DNA of 45,876 bases from the NCBI GenBank assembly GCA_944383035.1, contig CALWOE010000002.1, positions 1-45,876 of the forward strand, read 5' to 3'. Below, piece by piece: positions 35,881 to 42,416 of this stretch. The first letter of the stretch is position 1, and every line of letters starts with the position of its first letter. This stretch comes from an uncultured Clostridia bacterium (lineage in GTDB: Bacteria > Bacillota > Clostridia > TANB77 > CAG-465). The notes under the pieces were generated by a model. That model did no database searches. It was not told where the DNA came from and saw nothing but the letters and a program-made list of their open reading frames with translations. Made by a program: the position numbers and the translations under genes.

Positions 35881-37617
35881 TCAAAAAAAATTATCTAATT
35901 TTTGATAAGTTGGTATAAATGCTTTTTTTTGAAGTTCATTTATTTTTGTATTTGAGAAAATTATTTCTACATGATCATTAAAACCGTATATTTTTTCTAT
36001 AAAAATTCTAGCAATATCTCTTTTTGTTTTTAAATCAAATAATTCAAATGTCTTAAACGATAAATCTATTATTTTGCAAACATCTTTAGTAGTTTTTATT
36101 TCAATTAGATCTTTAGTAAAATCTTTAATTTCCTCTTTTTTTATTCTTTTTATTTTTTTATTTAATTCTTCTTTTTCTAGTTTCAACTTCTTTAAGTTTG
36201 TATTTATAATATCAATTATATCTACATCTATATATTTTAATTTACTTATAACATTTTGTATTTCTAAATTCTTTTTTTGAAGTTCTACTTGTATTTTTTT
36301 TAATTCATCATGTTTAAAATTTTCTTCATTTTTTATAGACATATTCATAAGCTCTTTATATATTTCAATATTTGGTACAAATACTTCCTTTATTATTTTT
36401 ATTATTTGATTATCTAGTTTTTCTCCAATTACATTTTTAGAATTACATTTCTGACCACACGACTTTTCTTTTAAAACACATGAATACCTATAATTAACGG
36501 TTCCATCTTTTCTTTTTTTATCCATATTTCGAGGTCTCATATATGATCCACATTCTTTACATTTAATTAGTCCGGCTACAATTGTCTGCTTTTTTGGATA
36601 CCCAGCTGCACGATAACATTTATTTGCATTTTTTTCAAGCAACATTTGAATTGCAATCCATCTTTTTCCTTCAATTATACCTGGATGAAGTCCTACTGCA
36701 TAAATCCAATAATCACTTGATAATTTTTTTCTTTTAGAGGTTTTATGATAAGTTAAAAATCCATAATTACCATCAAATTTATTTCTATTATCTTTTTCAC
36801 AAAAAACATTTATTCCCTTTTTTTTAAAATATTCAATCGCATCATTATCATTTTTTACATAAACTGGATTAGTTAATATCCATTTTAATGTAAATATACT
36901 ATAATGTGCACCTTTTCTTGTTTTTATATCATTGTTTAGTAAATATGTTTCTAACTTAGTTAATGATTTTAATTCTTCAAATTTAGAAACAATTAGATTA
37001 TATATTTTTAATTCTTCATCATTAATAACAAGTTTAGATGCTTTTTTTGTTTTTGTAACTAATCCTTTAACTTCATCGTTTTCACAAATATTCACTTTTT
37101 CAAATCGTTCAACAGAAAACCCCAGAGGACTATCTCCTCCAAGCCAAGTGCCTGTTTTTGCCAGTTCCAACAAATTATCTCTTATTCTTTCTGCAATCAC
37201 TTCTCTTTCAAGCTGTGCAAATACACTAGCAATATACATCATTGCGCGTCCCATTGGTGTGCCAGTATCAAACTGTTCTTTAATTGAAATAAAACTAATA
37301 TTATGTTTTGACAATTCTTCAATGAGTCTTGAAAAATCGGCTATATTTCTACTAATTCTATCTAATCTATAACAAATCAAAACATTTATATATTTTTTTT
37401 GTATTAATTGAAACATTTCTTGAAATTGTGGTCTATCTGTAGTTCCTCCAGAAAATCCTTCATCTTCAAACACTATAATTTCAACATCATATTTATCTTT
37501 AGGATAATGTACTTTTATATAATTTTTACATAATTCAATTTGATTTCCAATAGAATCTCCAATTCCAGTATATTTTGATTTCCTAGAGTATATTATTATA
37601 GTAATTTTTTCTTTCAT
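35881..37617 (-). CDS. Large serine recombinase
   Basis: A 578-residue site-specific recombinase. The resolvase domain starts IIIYSRKSKYTG with the catalytic Ser at residue 14. YRLDRISRN and GRAMMYIASVFAQLEREVIAERI complete the catalytic core. The recombinase domain (about 190-330) contains LKWILTNPVYVKN. The zinc ribbon has CKECGSYMRPRN and CVLKEKSC..C; a coiled coil follows (EELNKKIKRIKKEE). All parts appear intact. The strong AGGAGG site and location inside split dpaB suggest it catalyses excision. No good sigma-A promoter was seen upstream; a weak sigma-E-like one was (37863-37890). Confidence 0.95.
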   Translation of the reverse strand: MKEKITIIIYSRKSKYTGIGDSIGNQIELCKNYIKVHYPKDKYDVEIIVFEDEGFSGGTTDRPQFQEMFQLIQKKYINVLICYRLDRISRNIADFSRLIEELSKHNISFISIKEQFDTGTPMGRAMMYIASVFAQLEREVIAERIRDNLLELAKTGTWLGGDSPLGFSVERFEKVNICENDEVKGLVTKTKKASKLVINDEELKIYNLIVSKFEELKSLTKLETYLLNNDIKTRKGAHYSIFTLKWILTNPVYVKNDNDAIEYFKKKGINVFCEKDNRNKFDGNYGFLTYHKTSKRKKLSSDYWIYAVGLHPGIIEGKRWIAIQMLLEKNANKCYRAAGYPKKQTIVAGLIKCKECGSYMRPRNMDKKRKDGTVNYRYSCVLKEKSCGQKCNSKNVIGEKLDNQIIKIIKEVFVPNIEIYKELMNMSIKNEENFKHDELKKIQVELQKKNLEIQNVISKLKYIDVDIIDIINTNLKKLKLEKEELNKKIKRIKKEEIKDFTKDLIEIKTTKDVCKIIDLSFKTFELFDLKTKRDIARIFIEKIYGFNDHVEIIFSNTKINELQKKAFIPTYQKLDNFF

Positions 37618-37683
37618 ATATAACTCCTCCTTTTTTTATCATAAAATAATGTTGTTATCTTATAGCTTAGGAACTATATTTTT

Positions 37684-37845
37684 TCAATTATTCTTTAAAT
37701 ATTCTAAAATTTTTCTTTTTAATTCTTCTTTTTCTAAATATGAAATATTCAATTTTTCTATTGTACATTTTATAAGTAAGGCCCTTATAAAAGCTAAATT
37801 ACTTATATGATTATTATTATTTGGAAAATTTAATTGTATATCCAT
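37684..37845 (-). CDS. Small protein before the recombinase (directionality-factor candidate)
   Basis: A 53-residue protein starting MDIQLNFPNNNNHISN after AGAGGG; an upstream frame to 37881 has no site. The C-terminal half is an amphipathic helix (YLEKEELKRKILEYLKNN). It shares a transcript with the recombinase, 66 nt ahead of it. Serine integrases need a small partner to drive excision, often encoded beside them, so this is a candidate by position only. Confidence 0.5.
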   Translation of the reverse strand: MDIQLNFPNNNNHISNLAFIRALLIKCTIEKLNISYLEKEELKRKILEYLKNN

Positions 37846-37862
37846 ATAAATCCCTCTAATAA

Positions 37863-37890
37863 AATTTATGAAAAAATTCATTTGTTATTA
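37863..37890 (-). promoter_or_regulatory. Weak sigma-E-like promoter before the recombinase operon
   Basis: TAATAAC (37884-37890), a 13-nt spacer and CATAAATT (37863-37870) on the minus strand resemble the sigma-E pattern KMATATW-N14-CATACAAT, at 5/7 and 6/8. Weak on its own, but skin recombinase genes are sigma-E dependent. Nothing else was seen in the 37882-38117 gap except the terminator. Confidence 0.25.
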
Positions 37891-37946
37891 CAAAAACTAA
37901 ATATTAGACTATATAATCTTGATCAATAAAAGTTTACATCAAAAAA

Positions 37947-37973
37947 AAGCAAAGATATAAAAAATCTTTGCTT
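37947..37973 (-). terminator. Terminator after folD2
   Basis: AGCAAAGAT/ATCTTTGCT stem followed by eight T on the minus strand. It separates folD2 from the recombinase operon. Confidence 0.85.
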
Positions 37974-38117
37974 CTAAAACTCTAAACTTAAGTTATTAAA
38001 TTAAAATAAATTACTTTTTTAATACAAACCACATTCATCATATTAGGATGAAAATATACAACCGACCATATTTTTTAAGCTATATCCTGAGACTTAATAT
38101 TAGAAAATACCAATATT

Positions 38118-38972
38118 CTACTCTATATTATTACTTCTTTTTACTAGTTCTATTAAATTTTCTATTAAAGATATTACTGTCATAACTCCAACTCCGCCTG
38201 GAACTTTTGTTATATACTCTACATCATCTATTACTTCATGTAAATTTACATCTCCATATATTTTACCATCAACTTTGTTTATACCAACATCAATTACAAT
38301 ACTACCTTTTTTTACCATATCTTTTTTTATTAAATTACAAACTCCCGCTACTACAACTAAAATATCCGCCTCTTTAGTATAATGACCTAAATTTTTTGTC
38401 TTACTATGACATATAGTAACAGTTGCATCATTATTTAACAGCATGTAAGATACTGGTTTTCCAACAATTTGACTTCTACCAACAATAACTGCATGCTTAC
38501 CAGATATATCTGCTTTTATAAATTCAAGAATAGACATAATTCCCTTTGCAGTACATGGAATTATCATATCTTTACTTTTTAATAAAAGTCTACCTGTATT
38601 TATTTCTTTAAATCCATCAACATCTTTTCTTACATCTATACTTTCTAATATTTTATGCTTGTCCAAATGTTTATAAAGTGGTAGTTGTACAAGTATTCCG
38701 TGTACACTATCATCTTTATTTAATTTATCTATAGTATCTAAAATATCATCTGTTGTAACTGTATTACTAAAATAATATTCTTCTTGTAATATACCTAAGC
38801 TATCACATAATCTTTTTTTATTTCTTACATATATTTTTGAAGATTCATCAAAACTTGCAATAATAACCGCAAGTTTAGGTATTACATTTTTTTTACTTAA
38901 CATTTTTATTTCTTGTTTTAAGTTTTCTTTTTTTATTTCAGATAGTTTTTTTACATCAATTATTTTTTCCAT
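38118..38972 (-). CDS. folD: FolD, second copy inside the dpaB element
   Basis: A full-length 284-residue copy with all catalytic motifs intact. It differs from the chromosomal FolD by about ten residues in the first 70 (for example KIIDVKKL, KMLSKKNV, RNKKRLC) and by the last residue. About 640 bp of the 3' part is identical in DNA. The upstream bases also match the dpaA-folD junction. It is probably driven by the promoter at 39291-39319. Carrying folate metabolism on such a small element is odd; it may be a passenger duplication. Confidence 0.93.
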   Translation of the reverse strand: MEKIIDVKKLSEIKKENLKQEIKMLSKKNVIPKLAVIIASFDESSKIYVRNKKRLCDSLGILQEEYYFSNTVTTDDILDTIDKLNKDDSVHGILVQLPLYKHLDKHKILESIDVRKDVDGFKEINTGRLLLKSKDMIIPCTAKGIMSILEFIKADISGKHAVIVGRSQIVGKPVSYMLLNNDATVTICHSKTKNLGHYTKEADILVVVAGVCNLIKKDMVKKGSIVIDVGINKVDGKIYGDVNLHEVIDDVEYITKVPGGVGVMTVISLIENLIELVKRSNNIE

Positions 38973-39090
38973 AAATTTGTTCCTCTTTTATTGTTTCATA
39001 TATTTTGTTTTTTTACTTCAAATGTATCAACACCACCAGGTATGGATGCAATATCTAAAACAAATCAAGTCTTTTTTACATTTTAATTTT
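38973..39090 (-). pseudogene. dpaA 3' remnant
   Basis: Matches the last part of dpaA (27242-27436) with an internal deletion of about 75 bp joined at ATATTTTG, plus point changes. It keeps the FEVKK..SLPGGVDT coding segment but no open frame. It shows that the element captured a dpaA'-folD segment of the chromosome. Upstream of it, 39090-39290 holds a 6-codon frame (M-N-T-I-S-G, 39131-39151) after GGAGG; nothing else was recognised. Confidence 0.8.
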
Positions 39091-39290
39091 CTTTGTCTTC
39101 AAAATCTGCAATTTTTCCAATAAAGATGTTCTATCCACTGATTGTATTCATTTGAATTCCTCCTTTTTTTATATCCTCCAAATTAATAATGACGTGAATG
39201 TGATTTTTGCACAAAATAAAATTCTTACATTTGTTAATTTCCAAAAAATGTAGTTACACTTTCTTATATCCAATATAACTGGACAAGTAT

Positions 39291-39319
39291 ATACTATCAC
39301 TTTGTTATATAAAAGTCAA
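39291..39319 (-). promoter_or_regulatory. Promoter inside the element reading toward folD2
   Basis: TTGACT (39314-39319), a 17-nt spacer and TAGTAT (39291-39296) on the minus strand, followed by a small palindrome TCCAGTTATATTGGA that could bind a regulator. Confidence 0.65.
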
Positions 39320-39450
39320 CAAAAAATATTATCTAAAGTTACATTCTTTAATATTATCTTCTTTTTCATAAATTTTCTCATTATTTCTTATATAAAAAAA
39401 TAATGCTTTTATCATATTAAATGAATAGAAGCATTTGTACTACTTAACTG

Positions 39451-39828
39451 TTATAAAAAATCCTGCCAGCAGATCAGATACGATTTAACAGCCATTGTAA
39501 CTGGTGTATCAGTTATTGCATTTGCTATTTTTGCAAGTGTATTTCCAGTACATGGACATATTAAAATGATATCTACCATATTTTTAGGCCCAACTGGTTC
39601 AGCTTTTACTATACTATCAATTAGATTATTACCTGTGGTTTTTCTTAACATTTCTAAAAACTCTTCTTTTTTATAAAATCTGGTATCAAAATTTTTAGTT
39701 GAATAAGAAACAATTGGTATTACATTTGCTCCCTCTTTTTTTAAATTATTAATTAAGTTTTCTATATGTGAAAAATTACAAAATGAACCAGTTATTGCAA
39801 GTCCAATTCTTAAATCTTTTAATTTCAA
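39451..39828 (-). pseudogene. dpaB: dpaB 5' part (N-terminal half of dipicolinate synthase subunit B)
   Basis: Flavoprotein-like N-terminal half of SpoVFB: KLKDLRIGLAITGSFCNF, VIPIVSYS, ICPCTGNTLAKIANAITDTP and VTMAVK. After the Lys-115 codon the frame runs into the element (SYLICWQDFL) and stops, so the 125-residue product lacks the second half. I choose a TTG start at 39828 because the GGGGG site is 8 nt away and the family starts with MxLKGxxIGxAxTGSF; the GTG at 39837 overlaps that site. It lies after lexA behind a hairpin, with its own sigma-K-like promoter. Confidence 0.92.
39462..39486 (-). repeat. Attachment site at the dpaB 5' end of the element
   Basis: On the minus strand dpaB reaches the AA core (39485-39486), then 5 nt, then ATCTGATCTGCTGGCAGG (39462-39479). 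This is the inverted complement of the other arm with 16/18 matches at the same distance from the core. Confidence 0.82.
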
Positions 39829-39835
39829 AAAAAAC

Positions 39836-39865
39836 ACCCCCTACATTAATATAATATGTAGAGGT
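39836..39865 (-). terminator. lexA terminator overlapping the dpaB ribosome binding site
   Basis: ACCTCTACAT pairs with ATGTAGGGGGT, followed by eight T that run into the dpaB TTG start. Transcripts from lexA would end here or hide the dpaB site. Confidence 0.75.
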
Positions 39866-39876
39866 AATTATTTTGT
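39850..39876 (-). promoter_or_regulatory. Sigma-K-like promoter of dpaB
   Basis: AC (39875-39876, within AACA), a 16-nt spacer and CATATTATA (39850-39858) on the minus strand. Exactly the same layout as at dpaA. Transcription would start inside the hairpin loop or 3' arm, freeing the ribosome binding site. Confidence 0.45.
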
Positions 39877-39878
39877 TA

Positions 39879-40490
39879 TTATTTGATTTTTCTAAATACA
39901 CCTATTACTTTTCCAATAATCTGTACTCTATCTGAAATAATAGGATCCATACTATCATTTTCTGGTTGTAATCTAATATAGTTTTTTTCTTTATAAAATC
40001 TTTTTACGGTAGCTTCTGAGTCTATCATTGCAACAACTATTTCACCATTATGAGCTGTATTTTGTTTAGAAACAATTAAGTAATCTCCATCATTAATTCC
40101 AGCATTAATCATGCTTTCGCCTTGTACTTTTAATATGAAATTATCATTTCTTAATGAATTTTTATCAAAGAAACTTTCTCCAATTGTAAAATAATCTTCT
40201 ATATTTTCTTGTGCAAGTATTGGTTCTCCAGCTGCAACTTTTCCAACAACTGGAACGCTAATAGTAGATTCTTGACCAATTACTCTGATTGCACGTGTTT
40301 TTAAATCTTTTTTTACAATATAACCTTTTTCTTCTAAACGCCATATATATTGGTGTGCTGAAGATGTTGATTTAAAGCCAAGTGCCCGACATATTTCTCT
40401 TACTGAAGGTGGATATCCAGTAGTACGAACTTGCTGTTTAATATAATCCAAAACCCTTTGTTCTTGAGCATTCAAATTTTTATCACTCAT
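39879..40490 (-). CDS. lexA: SOS repressor LexA
   Basis: Represses DNA-damage genes and cleaves itself when RecA is active. The winged helix has YPPSVREICRALGFKSTSSAHQ-like recognition sequence (residues about 22-45). The cleavage site is VAAGEP. Catalytic Ser is in GESMINAG and Lys in SEATVKRFY. AGAGGG supports the ATG at 40490 (203 residues); the frame open to 40559 includes promoter DNA. A LexA box overlaps its own -35. Confidence 0.95.
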   Translation of the reverse strand: MSDKNLNAQEQRVLDYIKQQVRTTGYPPSVREICRALGFKSTSSAHQYIWRLEEKGYIVKKDLKTRAIRVIGQESTISVPVVGKVAAGEPILAQENIEDYFTIGESFFDKNSLRNDNFILKVQGESMINAGINDGDYLIVSKQNTAHNGEIVVAMIDSEATVKRFYKEKNYIRLQPENDSMDPIISDRVQIIGKVIGVFRKIK

Positions 40491-40526
40491 GATAAATCCC
40501 TCTTTCCTATACATAATGTTAGAAAA

Positions 40527-40555
40527 ATTATAGCATACAAATATTTGTTTGTCAA
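40527..40555 (-). promoter_or_regulatory. lexA promoter
   Basis: TTGACA (40550-40555), a 17-nt spacer and TATAAT (40527-40532): full consensus on the minus strand. Confidence 0.9.
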
Positions 40556-40566
40556 ACAAAAGTTTG
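40553..40566 (-). promoter_or_regulatory. LexA (SOS) box
   Basis: CAAACAAAAGTTTG is a close variant of the Gram-positive LexA site CGAACRNRYGTTYG (arms CAAAC/GTTTG). It overlaps the -35, indicating autorepression. Confidence 0.75.
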
Positions 40567-40615
40567 CTTTTATATATTCTAGAAATATTTTTTTAATCAT
40601 TTTGTAATAAAAAAG

Positions 40616-40637
40616 AAATATAAGTATTTCTACTTAT
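40616..40637 (-). terminator. Terminator of the rpe-mtnN-pfkA operon
   Basis: ATATAAGTA/TACTTATAT stem beginning in the pfkA stop codon, followed by T-rich sequence on the minus strand. Confidence 0.8.
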
Positions 40638-41710
40638 ATTCCAAAACAAATTCCCATATCTCTAGCTGTTCTACATATATCATTATCTTCTACATCTAGT
40701 AATCTTGGTTCTCTAACTTTAGGGAATCTAGTCTTAAATAATACGTTCTCTTTTGCTCCAACAATATATCCATACCTATCATCTGCAAGAAGATTTACAG
40801 CATAATCTCCAAGTCTTGCTCCAAGTAATATATCTGATGTACATGGCTCGCCACCACGTTGAATATGACCAAGTACTACTGGTCTAGCTTCATACCCTGT
40901 TTTTTCTTCTATCTCTCTTGCTAGTTTCTCTGCTATTCCACCATATCTTTTTTGCTCAAAACTATCACTTACAACTCTTGCAATAGTCTCTTCTTTTCCT
41001 TTTTCTTTACATGCTTCGGAAGCCGCAATTATAACATATCTTTTTCCAGATTGCATTATTTCTTTGACTCTATTACATACAACATTTAAATTATAATCAA
41101 TTTCTGGTAACAATATAATATCGGCACCAGCTGCAAACCCTCCATACAATGTTAAATAACCAGAAGTTCTTCCCATCATTTCAACTACCATTACTCTTCT
41201 ATGTGAAAAAGCAGTTGTTTTTACTTTTCTAATTGCTTCTGCTGCATTTTCAATAGCTGTTGCAAATCCAATTGTTGGATTACTAGCAGACATATCATTA
41301 TCTATAGTTTTTGGAATACCAATAACTGGCATACCAGCTTCATTAATAACTCTAGCAGAATCAAGTGTTCCATCTCCACCAACTATTATCATACCTTCAA
41401 CGCCTATTTTTCTTAAAGCTCTAATTGATGAAGCTACTTTATCTTCATAATGTTCATGTTTAGCATCTACTGGATAATGAAATGGACATTCTTTATTTGA
41501 AGCTCCAAGAATTGTTCCTCCTTGAGCTTCTATTCCAAATACATCAGATTTATCTAAAACTTTATATCGTTTTTCAACAAAACCAATATATCCGTCATAT
41601 ATTCCAACTACAACCATTCCTTTGTTTATAGCTGACATTACAACTGCTTTTATAACACTATTAAGTCCTGGACAATCTCCACCAGCAGTCATTATAGCAA
41701 TTTTTTTCAT
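40634..41710 (-). CDS. pfkA: 6-phosphofructokinase
   Basis: Phosphorylates fructose 6-phosphate in glycolysis. The 358 residues have GGDCPGLNSVI at the start, GGDGT (111-115), PKTIDND (133-139, catalytic Asp 137), MGRTSGY and LGHIQRGGEP. Gly 114 is the ATP-type residue, whereas Lys 134 is typical of PPi-type and group III enzymes (classical ATP enzymes have PGTIDND). It is probably ATP-dependent of the group III type, but PPi use cannot be excluded. Last gene after mtnN, 15 nt away. Confidence 0.93.
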   Translation of the reverse strand: MKKIAIMTAGGDCPGLNSVIKAVVMSAINKGMVVVGIYDGYIGFVEKRYKVLDKSDVFGIEAQGGTILGASNKECPFHYPVDAKHEHYEDKVASSIRALRKIGVEGMIIVGGDGTLDSARVINEAGMPVIGIPKTIDNDMSASNPTIGFATAIENAAEAIRKVKTTAFSHRRVMVVEMMGRTSGYLTLYGGFAAGADIILLPEIDYNLNVVCNRVKEIMQSGKRYVIIAASEACKEKGKEETIARVVSDSFEQKRYGGIAEKLAREIEEKTGYEARPVVLGHIQRGGEPCTSDILLGARLGDYAVNLLADDRYGYIVGAKENVLFKTRFPKVREPRLLDVEDNDICRTARDMGICFGI

Positions 41711-41725
41711 ATATCATTTACCTCC

Positions 41726-42415
41726 TTAATTTTTACTTAAAAGACTTGTAAATTTATCAATCACTTTATATATTTGTTTTGCAGCATTATCAACAAACAA
41801 TTTATATTCATCTTCATTACCTGTATCTGATATAACTCTAAGCGAACAAAAATCTACATCATTCATATAACATGTATGTGCTATACTTCCACTTTCCATA
41901 TCAGCAGCTAATGCATTAAATTTATTTCTTAACATTTTTTTTGTTTCATCTTTACTTACAAACATATCAGATGTTGCTATTACTCCTTTTTTTGCATTTC
42001 CTACTGATTTTGCAGCCTCATACAATATATTTGATAAGTTTTCATTTGATTTTACATAAACATTATTTACTCCAAATACATATCCTAAATCATATTTTAA
42101 TGCTGTGATATCTGAATCAAATTCAACAGTCTTTGTAGATACAACAAAATCATAAACATTTAAATCTTTGTCAATTGCTCCTGCAACCCCAACATTTAAT
42201 ATTAGATCTATATCATCAAAATTTCTAAGCATTTCTTGTGTGTATATTGCTGAATTTACTTTTCCTTCATAACATGTTCCGATTACTATTTCTACATTAT
42301 TTAAATTACCTGTAAAAAAAGCCATTTTTTTTCTTGTTTTTACACCTAACCAGTCAAGATTATCTTTTATCGTTTCTATTTCTTTTTGCATTGCACCAAT
42401 TATTCCAATTTTCAT
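41726..42415 (-). CDS. mtnN: MTA/SAH nucleosidase
   Basis: Hydrolyses 5'-methylthioadenosine and S-adenosylhomocysteine. The 229 residues have GIIGAMQKEIE, LNVGVAGAID, GVIATSDMFV and the catalytic region ADMESGSIAHTCY with LRVISDTGNED (active-site Asp in SDT). It starts 1 nt after the rpe-alkD stop and is followed by pfkA. Confidence 0.93.
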   Translation of the reverse strand: MKIGIIGAMQKEIETIKDNLDWLGVKTRKKMAFFTGNLNNVEIVIGTCYEGKVNSAIYTQEMLRNFDDIDLILNVGVAGAIDKDLNVYDFVVSTKTVEFDSDITALKYDLGYVFGVNNVYVKSNENLSNILYEAAKSVGNAKKGVIATSDMFVSKDETKKMLRNKFNALAADMESGSIAHTCYMNDVDFCSLRVISDTGNEDEYKLFVDNAAKQIYKVIDKFTSLLSKN

Positions 42416-42416
42416 A

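Larger units (their letters stand above)
35850..39486. mobile_element. 3,635-bp serine-recombinase element interrupting dpaB
   Basis: The element lies between AA core sites at 35850-35851 and 39485-39486 and carries a large serine recombinase, a small protein, folD2, a dpaA remnant and a promoter. Its ends carry inverted 18-bp arms. The layout matches skin-like elements that interrupt sporulation genes (sigK in Bacillus and clostridia, and spoVFB itself in Bacillus weihenstephanensis, from memory) and are cut out in the mother cell. Excision here would restore dpaB precisely and in frame. Confidence 0.88.

Noticed and set aside
35881-39486. Complete prophage or conjugative element
   Set aside because: No structural, replication or transfer genes fit in 3.6 kb; only a recombinase, a small protein and folD are present.
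35606-39837. dpaB as an ordinary decayed pseudogene
   Set aside because: Both halves are free of stops, the join is exact and in frame, the recombinase is intact and the att arms are symmetric.
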